From CAMYOC01 sp963704875 (GTDB lineage: Bacteria > Pseudomonadota > Gammaproteobacteria > Steroidobacterales > XN24), in the NCBI GenBank assembly GCA_963704875.1, contig CAVPIA010000008.1, positions 992,001 through 1,056,000 of the forward strand: a stretch of 64,000 nt of DNA. The letters are read 5' to 3'. Under the pieces are notes generated by a model. It did no database searches. It was not told the DNA's origin and worked only from the letters and a program-made list of their open reading frames with translations. The translations under genes and the position numbers were made by a program. Below, piece by piece: positions 1 through 9,121 of the stretch (its first letter is position 1; each line of letters starts with the position of its first letter).

Positions 1-2
1 CA

Positions 3-134
3 CCGGGGACAGGTGTTCTGGCGGACCTGACCGAGGAATCTTTAGTCTCGGATGCGCTGACAACTGATCTCATAGCCGTCGCTGGCATCGCCGGGTATCC
101 TTTGACCAACCGGACAGGACGGAGCCCAACATGA
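3..134 (+). CDS. Possible 3' end of an upstream gene (partial)
   Basis: One forward frame is open from the left edge and ends in a TGA that overlaps the ATG of the M48 protease gene by 4 nt (ATGA). That is the usual geometry of a coupled upstream gene. The 43 visible residues contain no family motif I recognise. A minus-strand frame over the same bases is also open to the edge, so the stretch could equally be a promoter region. Treat it as a weak call. Confidence 0.2.
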   Translation, partial: PGTGVLADLTEESLVSDALTTDLIAVAGIAGYPLTNRTGRSPT

Positions 135-943
135 CAGTTCGCCAATTCCATGTATTTTTGCTTGCCATACTCACCGGCGTGGCTGTCGGCGGCTGCTCGA
201 CTACGCCAACCGGCCGTTCTCAGCTGACACTGTTTCCGGAGGCCGAAGTGGAGGCGATGGGGGTACAGGCATTCAGCGAAATCAAATCAGAAACCCCACT
301 GTCGCGCGACCCCGATGCGATCAGTATCGTCCGCTGCGTGTCTTTCGCAATCGTCGATCAGCTGCCGGCGGAATACCGTGCGGGCGGAGCCTGGGAAGTT
401 CTGGTATTTGACGACACGGCGGTCAACGCTTTCGCTCTGCCGGGCCGGAAGATCGGGGTCTACGAAGGCCTGTTCCGGGCAGCCCGCAACCAGGATCAGG
501 TTGCCGCCGTGGTGGGCCACGAGGTGGCCCATGTGATTGCCCATCACGCCAATGAACGCGTTTCCACCGCTGCGGCCGCGCAAACCGGCGTGGGCCTGGC
601 GCAGGCGATGGCCGGTGGCACCGGGACCGTCTCTGGTCAGATGATGGGTCTGCTCGGTGTCGGCGCTACCTACGGTGTCATCCTTCCCTTCAACCGCAAA
701 CAGGAGAGTGAAGCGGATATCATCGGCATGGAATACATGGCCGCGGCCGGTTTCGACCCGACCCAGACAATTCCCCTGTGGGAGAACATGGGCCGCACCA
801 ACAGTGGCGCACCACCGGAATTCCTGTCGACTCACCCGTCGGGCGAAACGCGGATCGCCAATCTGAGCAAACACATGCCGGTGGCGACTGCCAAGTTTGA
901 GGAAGCGCGCGCTCGTGGTCTGAAACCCGACTGCGGATTCTAG
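131..943 (+). CDS. M48 family metallopeptidase, lipoprotein
   Basis: Zinc-dependent endopeptidase of the M48 family (Oma1/LoiP/BepA-like), which generally acts in envelope protein quality control. The 270-residue product starts with a signal peptide ending in a lipobox, with the lipidated Cys at about residue 22. The zinc site HEVAH is at residues 130-134, and the downstream glutamate ligand lies in ESEAD near residue 192. A Gly-rich, moderately hydrophobic stretch separates them. There is no TPR domain, so it resembles LoiP/YcaL more than BepA. It stands alone, facing a convergent hydrolase gene 26 nt downstream. The family is certain; the substrate is unknown. Confidence 0.9.
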   Translation: MTVRQFHVFLLAILTGVAVGGCSTTPTGRSQLTLFPEAEVEAMGVQAFSEIKSETPLSRDPDAISIVRCVSFAIVDQLPAEYRAGGAWEVLVFDDTAVNAFALPGRKIGVYEGLFRAARNQDQVAAVVGHEVAHVIAHHANERVSTAAAAQTGVGLAQAMAGGTGTVSGQMMGLLGVGATYGVILPFNRKQESEADIIGMEYMAAAGFDPTQTIPLWENMGRTNSGAPPEFLSTHPSGETRIANLSKHMPVATAKFEEARARGLKPDCGF

Positions 944-969
944 GCAAACACCCCGAACAGCAATCTTAC

Positions 970-1965
970 CTAGGGCGTCTCTTCATCGGCTCTGGCTGCG
1001 GCGATCTCGCCAAGAAACTGCAAATAGCGTTCCGCTGTTTCTTCCGGTCGTTCCAGCATCGGCAGATGACCAATCCCAGGCAGAATCTGCAGTTCGGAAG
1101 CCGGCAGAACAGCGGCCAGCAAGGCAGCCCCTGAAGGATCCAGCACGCGATCTTCCTCGCCCCATACGATCAGCGTGGGCAGATCCAGCCCGGTAAGCAG
1201 CGGCTGTAGCGGAGTCGCAGGGCGCGTGCCACCGGCACCCTGTATCCGGATCTGATCGTGGATCCAGTGATAGTGGTGATAACGCGCGGCCGCCTGAGAG
1301 GACAGGTGCTCGCGCACTGGATGCGGGATCCACGGCCGCTCCTCGAATACATACTCCAGCAAACGGTCAAATTCCCGCTGCCGCTCAATCATCAGCGGCG
1401 ATCCCTCACCCGCATTTATCAACGCGTCGACTTCGCTGGGCCTGGCGCCAGCGACGCCCAGCGGGGCAATCAACCACAGGCTTTGCACCTGATCGGGGAA
1501 TCTCGCGGCATACGCCCCCGCGATATTGCCGCCCATCGAGCTGCCGCCCAGATTGATCGGGACCGAACCGAGACCCATCGCCTCAACAAACGCGCGCAAT
1601 CTTCCAACCTGCGCCGGAATTGAATAGTCCGCGCCCTGGGCCAGTTCGCTGTCTCCGAAGCCAGGCAAATCCGGGGCGATGACGCGATAATGCGGAGTCA
1701 GGAAGCGGGCTACCCGGGTCCAGTTGTCCTTGTTGGCGCCGAACCCGTGCAGCAGGAGCAGGACGTCTCCCTGGCCACCATCAAGGTAGATCACCGGCGC
1801 TCCCGCCACTTCGACCTCAGCCTGGTACAGACCGGCATGGGCCCGCTCAAGCGCGATCACGACCCGGTAGCTGGTCTCCGGCAGCACATGCCAGGCAAGC
1901 ACCAGGCCGAACAGGCCCAGCCCCAGAATAATGCGGCCCCAGTATGTCTTTATGATTGTTAGCAT
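970..1965 (-). CDS. Membrane-anchored alpha/beta hydrolase
   Basis: 331-residue alpha/beta-hydrolase-fold protein with an N-terminal membrane anchor (about residues 10-27), so the catalytic domain probably sits in the periplasm. Visible motifs are the oxyanion segment HGFG (about 73-76), the nucleophile elbow with Ser143 in GSSMG, an acid Asp at about 272 in WGEED, and His300 in GIGH. The frame is open a further 61 codons upstream, but that would overlap the divergent kinase-like gene. The ATG at 1965 followed directly by the anchor is preferred. Substrate is unknown; monoacylglycerol or small ester hydrolysis is typical of such anchored enzymes (inference). Confidence 0.85.
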   Translation of the reverse strand: MLTIIKTYWGRIILGLGLFGLVLAWHVLPETSYRVVIALERAHAGLYQAEVEVAGAPVIYLDGGQGDVLLLLHGFGANKDNWTRVARFLTPHYRVIAPDLPGFGDSELAQGADYSIPAQVGRLRAFVEAMGLGSVPINLGGSSMGGNIAGAYAARFPDQVQSLWLIAPLGVAGARPSEVDALINAGEGSPLMIERQREFDRLLEYVFEERPWIPHPVREHLSSQAAARYHHYHWIHDQIRIQGAGGTRPATPLQPLLTGLDLPTLIVWGEEDRVLDPSGAALLAAVLPASELQILPGIGHLPMLERPEETAERYLQFLGEIAAARADEETP

Positions 1966-2028
1966 GATCAGACTTCTATGGCGGCATGATACGTCAGTGC
2001 CCGACGCAATTTCAGGAGTGAGCGACTG

Positions 2029-2658
2029 GTGGCCAAACTTTGTCCAAAACTGATCCTGGAGGGCACCCGCCTGACCGGCAAGACCGAACTGGCGTTTTCG
2101 CTCAACGAACATCCCCGGTTGGTGGGGCCGCGACGCTATCGCTACCACTCACCGCTGGTCTCCGCCGAATGGTGTGGTTTCACGAATACGCCCTGGGGCC
2201 GGGGGCTGATCAACTTCGAGGCTGAGGAAACCGACCAGGCACTCGCTACCTACGACACCTGGGCACGGTTATTCGAGCAGTTGCGCTACTACTCGTGGAT
2301 CGTCGATCGCTTTCATCTGTCGACCCAGGTGTGGCAACAGCTTCACCGCAGCAGGACGCTCGATTTCAGCTGGCTGGAACGACGTCTGCTCGCGATCGGC
2401 TTTCGCATCGTCCTGTGCAGCCGCGACCCCGAAAGCTTTTCTCAGGCACGCGAAGAGCGCCTGCAGGTTTCCGGCAATCCGTCCCAATACGACGACCTGA
2501 AGCAATTCGTTCACGAGCAAGCCAGTTTTGACAAGCTGGCTTCGGCCTCGCTGCTCCCTGTGCTGAGACTGGATGTGACCGACGGAAACAGACAGCGGAT
2601 GTGCGAAGATATCGCCGACTGGCTTGAGGTCACGGGCGGTTTGCATGCTGATTATTGA
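2029..2658 (+). CDS. P-loop kinase-like protein
   Basis: 209-residue protein whose N-terminus carries a Walker A motif of the GxxxxGKT type (GTRLTGKT, residues 12-19). The layout, with a hydrophobic strand before the loop and an internal DRFHLS segment, resembles deoxynucleoside or thymidylate kinases. I see no clear lid or substrate signature that would name the substrate. The start is GTG, supported by AGGAG at 2014-2018 about 10 nt upstream; no ATG lies nearby. The gene diverges from the hydrolase at 970-1965 across a 63-bp gap. It could be a nucleotide kinase-like protein of unknown role. Confidence 0.7.
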   Translation: MAKLCPKLILEGTRLTGKTELAFSLNEHPRLVGPRRYRYHSPLVSAEWCGFTNTPWGRGLINFEAEETDQALATYDTWARLFEQLRYYSWIVDRFHLSTQVWQQLHRSRTLDFSWLERRLLAIGFRIVLCSRDPESFSQAREERLQVSGNPSQYDDLKQFVHEQASFDKLASASLLPVLRLDVTDGNRQRMCEDIADWLEVTGGLHADY

Positions 2659-2788
2659 GCGATCGCCATGCGCCGTCGGGTCGATTCGCAGGCAAGGCCG
2701 GGGCGAGTTCTCTTGAAATCCGCCTTTTTGCCCCGAAATCTCTGATAGCAACCCTTCTACGACAACTGATCTCTACAGGAAACACCGG

Positions 2789-3835
2789 ATGAAAGAATTC
2801 TTCTCGCGGGTGGCCGAGCGCGGCAGACGGGTCTTTACCAGGCAGCCGGGCAGTGCCGCGCGGGAGCATAGCCCGTGGACACGGGTCGCTCTGGCCCTGC
2901 TTGCGGTCTTCCTCGTGTTACAGCTCGGCCTGGCCTGGTACTGGTCGCGGGAACCTGCGCCGTTGTGGGTCCAGTGGGACTATCAGGGAGAACCCGCGGT
3001 GCCGGGCTATGCCACTGCGGATACGCTGGTTGCTGTTGCTAGTACATTGCTCAACAAACCGGGCGGCTATTTGTCGAACGACATTACCCCGCCTGGTGTG
3101 GTACTCGACAACATTCCGAACTGGGAATTTGGCGTGCTGGTGCAGGTCCGCGACCTGGCCCGGGTCCTGCGCAATGACTACAGCCGTTCTCAAACCCAGT
3201 CTCTTGAAGATCCCGATCTGGCGCGGGCCGAACCTGACTTCAATTTTGACAGCGAATCCTGGATTCTGCCGACGACCGAGAGCAAGTACCGGGACGCCAT
3301 CAAATATTTGGAAGCCTATCGCGACCGATTGCTGACACCAGAGACCAGCAACGCGAAATTCTATGCGCGCGCTGACAACCTGCGTGAGTGGCTGGCAGTC
3401 GCAGAGAAGCGACTCGGAGATCTGTCTCAGCGACTAAGCGCCAGCGTCGGTCAACGGCGTGTCAACACCGATCTGGCCGGCGACCCGGCGGCGGACTCTT
3501 CCAAGCCGCGTCCCGGAGACGTTCAGGTCAAAACACCGTGGCTACAGATCGACGACGTGTTCTACGAAGCTCGCGGTGCCGCCTGGGCGCTGGTGCAGTT
3601 CCTGCGTGCGGCGGAGTATGACTTCAAACAGGTGCTTGAGGACAAGAATGCGGTGGTCAGCCTGCGTCAGATTATCCGTGAACTCGAAGCCAGTCAGGCG
3701 CCGATGCGCAGTCCGATGGTGCTCAATGGCTCGGGCTTCGGCATGTTCCCGAACCACTCGCTGGTGATGGCCTCCTATCTGTCTCGCGCAAACTCCGCGG
3801 TGATCAATCTGCGCGAGTTACTGGACCAGGGGTAG
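2789..3835 (+). CDS. DUF2333 family protein
   Basis: 348-residue membrane-anchored protein matching the DUF2333 family, found mainly in Gammaproteobacteria and of unknown function. A basic N-terminus of about 30 residues precedes one transmembrane segment (about 32-52). The rest should be periplasmic and contains the family's characteristic segments (NKPGGYLSND, WILPTTESKY, MVLNGSGFGMFPN). An AGGAA ribosome site lies just before the ATG. The gene ends 10 nt before the stop of the convergent DUF2505 gene. Only the family is certain. Confidence 0.85.
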   Translation: MKEFFSRVAERGRRVFTRQPGSAAREHSPWTRVALALLAVFLVLQLGLAWYWSREPAPLWVQWDYQGEPAVPGYATADTLVAVASTLLNKPGGYLSNDITPPGVVLDNIPNWEFGVLVQVRDLARVLRNDYSRSQTQSLEDPDLARAEPDFNFDSESWILPTTESKYRDAIKYLEAYRDRLLTPETSNAKFYARADNLREWLAVAEKRLGDLSQRLSASVGQRRVNTDLAGDPAADSSKPRPGDVQVKTPWLQIDDVFYEARGAAWALVQFLRAAEYDFKQVLEDKNAVVSLRQIIRELEASQAPMRSPMVLNGSGFGMFPNHSLVMASYLSRANSAVINLRELLDQG

Positions 3836-3844
3836 GGTGAGGTC

Positions 3845-4348
3845 TTATTGCGTCTCATCCAGGTACTCCTGGATGAACTCGTATTCGGCATCAAGCTGCT
3901 CATTGGTGTTCTCGGCGACGAATTTCTCCAGCCGGCCACCGACCAGCGGGATACTGCAGTCGATGCAGATCGTTACTTCGTTTACGCAGCCGCCGTTCTC
4001 GTTACCATAAAGTACCATCGTGCCGGTGATTTTCGCCGGCACGCCTTCCGAAGAGATATCGAGCTCGTTCAGGAAATCGTCATTCTCGCCTTCCACCCAC
4101 TCTTCATTCTGGATCACCGTGGTCCATGACCCGAGCACCGCTTTCAATGCCGCTGGGACATCCAGCGGGACTTCGCGGCTGATCTCGATTGAAAACACGC
4201 CATCTGATTCGCTGCACGCGATCACTTCCACCTCTCGGGCGCCGATCCCCTCAAACTTCGCCAGGTAGAAATCCGCATCGGTGAATGCGGCGAACACCTT
4301 TTCCACCGGGTGGTCGTATTCGTGGATCGCTTCCACACTTGTGCTCAT
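3845..4348 (-). CDS. DUF2505 domain-containing protein (START-like fold)
   Basis: 167-residue soluble protein of the DUF2505 family, expected to adopt the START/polyketide-cyclase (SRPBCC) fold with a hydrophobic ligand cavity. The N-terminal HEYDHPVEKVFAAFTDADFY segment is typical of SRPBCC proteins. The frame is open 27 codons upstream, but the ATG at 4348 has a strong GGAGGA site (complement of 4356-4361) and begins at the domain boundary, so it is preferred. No signal peptide is visible. Its ligand is unknown. Confidence 0.8.
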   Translation of the reverse strand: MSTSVEAIHEYDHPVEKVFAAFTDADFYLAKFEGIGAREVEVIACSESDGVFSIEISREVPLDVPAALKAVLGSWTTVIQNEEWVEGENDDFLNELDISSEGVPAKITGTMVLYGNENGGCVNEVTICIDCSIPLVGGRLEKFVAENTNEQLDAEYEFIQEYLDETQ

Positions 4349-4415
4349 CCGGACATCCTCCGTGGTCAGTATCGATAATGCGGCAAGCTTAGACGTCCTG
4401 GCGTGCGTCGAACAA

Positions 4416-4934
4416 CTAGGGTGCGGCACCTGCGGTCAGGCCGAGGGTGCCGGCACCGTCATCTACCGCTGCAATAGCAAGCTCCGCGGCATCCAGCCAG
4501 TCCAGAAATGCCAGCAGTTCCTGCAAGGAAACACGATTGACAAACCCCAGCTGGGCCTGGAAAGCCAGCGCGCCCTGCTCAAGGCTGAATACACCGACAT
4601 TGAGTGTCGCGTTGAGATTGGCCGCAAGCGCAGCTAGTTCGGGCTCGCCACGGCCAGGAGCCGGACCGTAGATACGGGTGGCAACGATCCGGTCAAATCC
4701 GTCACTTTGCACCACAGGCGTCAGCAGTGTCGCCATCCCGCGACGGTAGACGAAAACACCGAGCTGATCGGACGAGCGCTCAACCGGCTGCCCGGCCCCA
4801 CGCAGATACCCCTCAAGCGCCGATGCTGCAGCAATATCGTCGCTGCCCTCAAGGACCAGGGTGGAGCCTGCACCGCTGCTTGAGACGCACGCGCTCAGGA
4901 TCGCAGACAAAAGGACGATTGGAAGTCGATGCAT
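4416..4934 (-). CDS. Putative lipoprotein, unknown function
   Basis: 172-residue protein with a short signal peptide and lipobox (LSAILSAC, Cys about residue 16), so probably an outer-membrane lipoprotein. The mature part is about 155 residues of alternating Ala/Leu-rich helices and short strands, without a motif I recognise. The ATG at 4934 is chosen because it places the signal peptide correctly; the frame is open further upstream but would overlap the SDR gene. It lies upstream of the DUF2505 gene on the same strand, 67 nt away. Confidence 0.6.
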   Translation of the reverse strand: MHRLPIVLLSAILSACVSSSGAGSTLVLEGSDDIAAASALEGYLRGAGQPVERSSDQLGVFVYRRGMATLLTPVVQSDGFDRIVATRIYGPAPGRGEPELAALAANLNATLNVGVFSLEQGALAFQAQLGFVNRVSLQELLAFLDWLDAAELAIAAVDDGAGTLGLTAGAAP

Positions 4935-5012
4935 TACGATAACGCTCAGGGGTTCGCCAATTTCAAGTCTACACCGGCGGCCAGAACGGCCACCAAGACG
5001 GAGAATACAACG

Positions 5013-5684
5013 ATGGGATGCAGTGTAATCACCGGCGGCAATCGGGGCATCGGCCTTGCGCTTACCCAGCAACTCGCCGCCCGCGGCGATCAGGTCGCAG
5101 TAGTTTGCCGCCAACCCTCTGCTGCGCTGGCGGATCTCGGGGTTGAAATCATCGACGGTGTCGATGTCAGCGATATCGCCACCACGCGGAAGCTGAGTGA
5201 GCGTCTGGGAGACCGGCCGATAGACTTGCTGATAAACAACGCCGGTGTTTTGTACCGGGACCGGCTGGGCAATATCGACGGCAATGGCGTCGAGGACATC
5301 GTGACCCAGTTCAAAGTCAATAGCATTGGCCCGCTGCTGGTTACCCAGGGCTTGTTGCCATGCCTTGGGTCCGGCGCCAGGGTCGGTATCGTCAGCAGCC
5401 GGATGGGCTCGATTGCCGACAATACTTCTGGTGGGTATTACGGCTATCGCATGTCGAAAGCCGCAGCCAACATGGTCGGCGCCTCACTGGCGCGGGACCT
5501 TGCCGAGCAGGGGGTAGCAATCGCGGTACTGCATCCGGGCTATGTGATGACGGAAATGACCGGCGGTCAGGGCGATGTCGATGCCGATCATGCGGCGGCC
5601 GGCCTGCTGGCCCGGCTTGATGAATTGACGCTGGAGACCAGCGGTGGCTTCTGGCACGCGAACGGCGATGCGCTGAGCTGGTAG
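5013..5684 (+). CDS. Short-chain dehydrogenase/reductase
   Basis: 223-residue Rossmann-fold oxidoreductase of the SDR superfamily. The cofactor motif TGGNRGIG is at residues 7-14, NNAG follows strand 4, and the catalytic Ser and YxxxK (YRMSK) are present. The enzyme is short and compact, like the C-factor/sniffer group of SDRs, which often have carbonyl reductase activity. The ATG at 5013 is chosen because it starts right at the first beta-strand and has a GGAG about 10 nt upstream. Substrate is unknown. It diverges from the lipoprotein gene at 4416-4934. Confidence 0.85.
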   Translation: MGCSVITGGNRGIGLALTQQLAARGDQVAVVCRQPSAALADLGVEIIDGVDVSDIATTRKLSERLGDRPIDLLINNAGVLYRDRLGNIDGNGVEDIVTQFKVNSIGPLLVTQGLLPCLGSGARVGIVSSRMGSIADNTSGGYYGYRMSKAAANMVGASLARDLAEQGVAIAVLHPGYVMTEMTGGQGDVDADHAAAGLLARLDELTLETSGGFWHANGDALSW

Positions 5685-5767
5685 AAGGGAGTCCATTGAA
5701 GGACGCCAGTGGGCTGCTTGCTAAATTTTTACACTTTCAGCGGGTCAGGAATTTGGCAAGCAACCCA

Positions 5768-7015
5768 CTAGAGCAGCCAATGGCGCAGATCCGGCAGGTA
5801 TTTCTCGAGCGAGCCGGTATTCACAGCGACTACACGCTCACCCTGTCGGATCAGACCCTGTTCCGCGAGCGCAGGTAACACCGCCAGCGTCGCCGCGCCC
5901 TCCGGCGCCAGCCACCAGTGACGCTCCTGCCAGTAGCGTCGCAGAGTCTCACCCATGGCCTGATCGCTGACCGCCACCGCGCCGCCGCCGCTTTCCCGCA
6001 GTATCTGCAAAACCCGGAAATGGCCGACGCCGCCGGGGACGTTCAGACCTACGGCGATCGTGTCACCGGCGCTCCCGGATACGGTGTCTTCGGCACCCTC
6101 AGCGAAGGCGTCGACCAGAGGTCGGGTCGCTTCGCTTTGCACGGCGATCATACGCGGTCGCCTGCTGTCCACCAGACCCAGACATTCGAGCTCATCGAAT
6201 GCTTTCCACATGCCGAGCATGCCGGTGCCGCCCCCGGTTGGATAAATGATGGCATCCGGCAGCGACCAGTTGCCGCCGGCATTAGGCTCCGCGATCTCCA
6301 GCCCCAGCGTCTTTTTTCCCTCGATGCGCCAGCCCGGTTCCTGAAACGTGGCTAGGTTGAAGAACCCGCGCCCGAGCCAGTGTTCCCGGACTCGCAAACC
6401 CGCTTCGCGAATCGTCCCGTTGACCAGCTCCAGGTGGACAGCAGGATGTCGGTGAGCCAGGGCGGCAACGCGGCCCAGGATCGGCATCGGCGTATCCTCT
6501 GGCATCACTACAGCAACCTCGACGCCCGCGGCCAGCGCGTACTCCACCAGCGAATCGCCGGCGTTGCCCTGCGTCGGTACCACCAGCCGGCGCAGACCCA
6601 GTTTTCGCGCCATCGATACCGCCATGGCCATCCCGCGATCCTTGAAACTCTGCGTAGGATTGGATCCGAAACCAGGTTCCGGCCAGCCTTCCTGTTTTAG
6701 CTGCAAGGCAATGCCCAGATGCCTTGCGATCGGGTCCTGTGCCAGATCCGTCAACGGCGTATGGCCCTCACCCAGACAGACGACATGCTGGCGATCGACG
6801 GGATCATCCGGGTCCAGGGCCAGCAGCGCACCGAATCGCCACATGTTCTGCCGCGTCGGCTGATACCAGGCGGCGGCGGGCTGATCGGCGGCGAGTCGTT
6901 CGAGATCAAACACCATCTGCACCGGCCTGCCGTCTTGCGGGCAAAGATTCATCACCGAATCCGGTGGATACACAGCGCCGGACCCGATGCCCTGAAGGTG
7001 GCTTACATAGCTCAT
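5768..7015 (-). CDS. Threonine synthase-like PLP-dependent enzyme
   Basis: About 415-residue fold-type II PLP enzyme. The PLP lysine sits in SFKDRG (Lys about 125), with the phosphate-binding TGGGTG loop further on and the asparagine-containing QGNAGDS loop between. These motifs are shared by threonine synthase and related lyases acting on activated amino acids. Typical threonine synthases have a longer N-terminal domain, so this may be a paralogue. The start is taken at the ATG at 7015; another ATG at 7027 and longer forms are possible, and none has a strong ribosome site. It diverges from the GDPD gene at 7161. Neighbours do not include thrA or thrB. Confidence 0.75.
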   Translation of the reverse strand: MSYVSHLQGIGSGAVYPPDSVMNLCPQDGRPVQMVFDLERLAADQPAAAWYQPTRQNMWRFGALLALDPDDPVDRQHVVCLGEGHTPLTDLAQDPIARHLGIALQLKQEGWPEPGFGSNPTQSFKDRGMAMAVSMARKLGLRRLVVPTQGNAGDSLVEYALAAGVEVAVVMPEDTPMPILGRVAALAHRHPAVHLELVNGTIREAGLRVREHWLGRGFFNLATFQEPGWRIEGKKTLGLEIAEPNAGGNWSLPDAIIYPTGGGTGMLGMWKAFDELECLGLVDSRRPRMIAVQSEATRPLVDAFAEGAEDTVSGSAGDTIAVGLNVPGGVGHFRVLQILRESGGGAVAVSDQAMGETLRRYWQERHWWLAPEGAATLAVLPALAEQGLIRQGERVVAVNTGSLEKYLPDLRHWLL

Positions 7016-7160
7016 GGCGGATCCCATTCTAGCGCCGCTGCGGTCACGGCCATGGGTTGGAGTGATGTGGCCCGCCTCTCCGCTCCGCATCCGGCCTGTA
7101 TGTCAGTCGCGCTCTCTGCCAGACTTGAGGCAGGTAGCAAGGACAAAGGAATATCAAGCA

Positions 7161-7925
7161 ATGATGCCAACACTCGTCGCGCATCGGGGCTGGGCCACAC
7201 GCTGGCCGGAAAATACCCTCGAGGGATTGATGGCTGCGGTTGATGCCGGCGCCGATCATGTTGAGTTTGATATCCAGCTTTCCGCCGACGGTGTGCCAGT
7301 ACTGTTGCATGATGCCACGCTGGAACGTACCGCCGGACACGCCGGATGTGCACTGGACATGCAGTGGGACGAATTAAAACGCATCAAGGTGGGCGAAACC
7401 GGAAGATTGGGGGACGCCTGCGCGCATGCCCGCCTGCCATCGCTGGCGCTTATCCGGGACTGGCTGGAAACAGAACCTGATGTCACAGCATTTGCAGAGA
7501 TCAAGACCGAGAGCCTGTCGCGATTTGGCGTCGGCCGTGTTGTTGACGCATGTCTGCATGCGCTGGATCCGGTGCTGGAGCGGTGTGTGATCACCTCCTT
7601 CAACGATGAAGTGCTGTTGGCGGCCCGCAAGAAACGCCAGGCGAGAATTGCCTGGGTGCTCAGCCGTTTTGACCAGGAGAGTTGCGATCAGGCGCTTTCG
7701 CTGGCGCCAGAGTTTCTGTTTTGCAACTATCGCAAGCTGCCGGCCGGGATGAGTAAACTTCCTTCCGGTCCCTGGCAGTGGGTGCTGTACGAAGTCACCA
7801 ACGCTCAGCTGGCACTGGAGCTGGCGGAAAAAGGCGCCAGCCATATCGAAACCATGGCCATCGGCGAGATGCTGAGCGACCCGCTTCTGGCCAACAATCA
7901 CGACAAGGACCGCGAAACATTTTGA
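7161..7925 (+). CDS. Glycerophosphodiester phosphodiesterase
   Basis: 254-residue GDPD/UgpQ-family enzyme that hydrolyses glycerophosphodiesters (deacylated phospholipids) to sn-glycerol-3-phosphate plus an alcohol. The start has the diagnostic AHRGW and ENT motifs (about residues 7-19), then the metal-binding E-x-D in VEFDIQLSADG with HD in VLLHD, and EIK later. No signal peptide is visible, so it is cytoplasmic. The ATG at 7161 is preceded by AAAGGA. The stop overlaps the TTG start of the GlpD-like gene. With the kinase after it, the operon turns glycerophosphodiesters and glycerol into dihydroxyacetone phosphate. Confidence 0.9.
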   Translation: MMPTLVAHRGWATRWPENTLEGLMAAVDAGADHVEFDIQLSADGVPVLLHDATLERTAGHAGCALDMQWDELKRIKVGETGRLGDACAHARLPSLALIRDWLETEPDVTAFAEIKTESLSRFGVGRVVDACLHALDPVLERCVITSFNDEVLLAARKKRQARIAWVLSRFDQESCDQALSLAPEFLFCNYRKLPAGMSKLPSGPWQWVLYEVTNAQLALELAEKGASHIETMAIGEMLSDPLLANNHDKDRETF

Positions 7926-9121
7926 CGACCCGGTGTGATGTGCTGGTGGCTGGCGGCGGTGTCCACGGCGTCGGCGTGGCCCAGGCGGCGGCGGCGGCCG
8001 GGCATTCGGTGATCCTGCTCGAAAAGCAGGCAGTGGCGGGTGGGACTTCGAGTCGCTCCAGCAAGCTTATCCACGGCGGTCTGCGATATCTGGAAAAGGG
8101 TTCCGTACGCCTCGTGCGGGAGTGTTTGCGCGAACGGCAGATCATGCTCGACATTGCGCCCGATCTGGTCCGGCTGGAGCATTTCTACATACCGGTCTAC
8201 CAAAATAGCCGACGTTACCAGTGGCAACTCATCGCGGGCCTCTCCATGTATGCGGCGCTGGCGGGATTTGGCGCCGGGGCTGACTTTCGCCGTCTGAAAC
8301 CTGCGCTGGCCGGGCCGCTGGACGGTCTGCTGCAGCAGGGTTTGAAGGCAGTGTTCCGCTACCAGGACGCGCGCACAGACGATCGTGAGCTGACCCGTGC
8401 CGTGATGGCGAGCGCGATGGAACTCGGCGCCACACTGCTGGTGCCTGCCGCACTGACTTCCGCAGAAATCAGTGCGGACCGGGTTTCGGCCCGGTGTCGC
8501 ACCGATGCAGGCGAATCCGAGATTGTCTGCAAGGTGCTGGTCAACGCAGCAGGTCCCTGGGCGGCAAGCCTGCTCGAGAACATCAGGCCGGTTCAGCCAC
8601 GGATCAATATAGATCTGGTCCAAGGCGCGCATGTGGTGTTCAGGGACTGGGCTGTCCGCCATTGCCATTATCTGGAGAGCCCGCGCGATGGACGCGGCAT
8701 TTTCGTACTGCCATGGCGTGACGCCGCTCTGGTTGGCACGACCGAAACGCGTTTTCACGGCGATCCCGCGACGGTACGGGCGCGGCCGGCTGAGAAACGC
8801 TATCTGTTGTCCACCCTGCGCCACTACTTCCCTGATACAGCGCCGCAGGACCTCGCCAACACCGCAGCGTTTGCAGGCCTGCGTGTGCTCCCGACCGGCG
8901 ATGGCCATGCGTTTCACCGCAGCCGTGAGACCCGACTGGAGACCGATCAGACAGATCGCCCAAGGGTGTTGTCAATTTTCGGCGGCAAACTCACAGCGTG
9001 GCGAGCAACGGCGGAAAAGGTCATGCATCGCATCGCTCCGTCCCTGCCAGACAGGAAAGCGAAAGCCGACACTCGTCGACTGCGGCTGAATCCAGTCGAT
9101 GAGGTCTGGCCAGGTGGCTGA
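7922..9121 (+). CDS. glpD: Glycerol-3-phosphate dehydrogenase (FAD), short form
   Basis: 399-residue FAD-dependent oxidoreductase of the GlpD/GlpA family, which oxidises glycerol-3-phosphate to dihydroxyacetone phosphate and passes electrons to quinone. Visible are the dinucleotide-binding loop (VAGGGVHGVG), the GGTSSRSSKLIHGGLRYL signature and the GGKLTAWR segment that closes the FAD domain. The protein stops about 35 residues later, so the C-terminal helical domain found in E. coli GlpD (about 500 residues) is missing. The start must be TTG at 7922, overlapping the GDPD stop (TTGA), with AAGGA at 7905-7909; no ATG or GTG fits. It overlaps glpK downstream. Confidence 0.8.
   Translation: MTTRCDVLVAGGGVHGVGVAQAAAAAGHSVILLEKQAVAGGTSSRSSKLIHGGLRYLEKGSVRLVRECLRERQIMLDIAPDLVRLEHFYIPVYQNSRRYQWQLIAGLSMYAALAGFGAGADFRRLKPALAGPLDGLLQQGLKAVFRYQDARTDDRELTRAVMASAMELGATLLVPAALTSAEISADRVSARCRTDAGESEIVCKVLVNAAGPWAASLLENIRPVQPRINIDLVQGAHVVFRDWAVRHCHYLESPRDGRGIFVLPWRDAALVGTTETRFHGDPATVRARPAEKRYLLSTLRHYFPDTAPQDLANTAAFAGLRVLPTGDGHAFHRSRETRLETDQTDRPRVLSIFGGKLTAWRATAEKVMHRIAPSLPDRKAKADTRRLRLNPVDEVWPGG

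Noticed and set aside
287..874. 195-codon minus-strand ORF
   Set aside because: Entirely antisense to the M48 protease gene; a shadow frame typical of high G+C DNA.
5696..5878. 60-codon plus-strand ORF after the SDR gene
   Set aside because: Overlaps the 3' end of the threonine-synthase-like gene and shows no ribosome site or motif.
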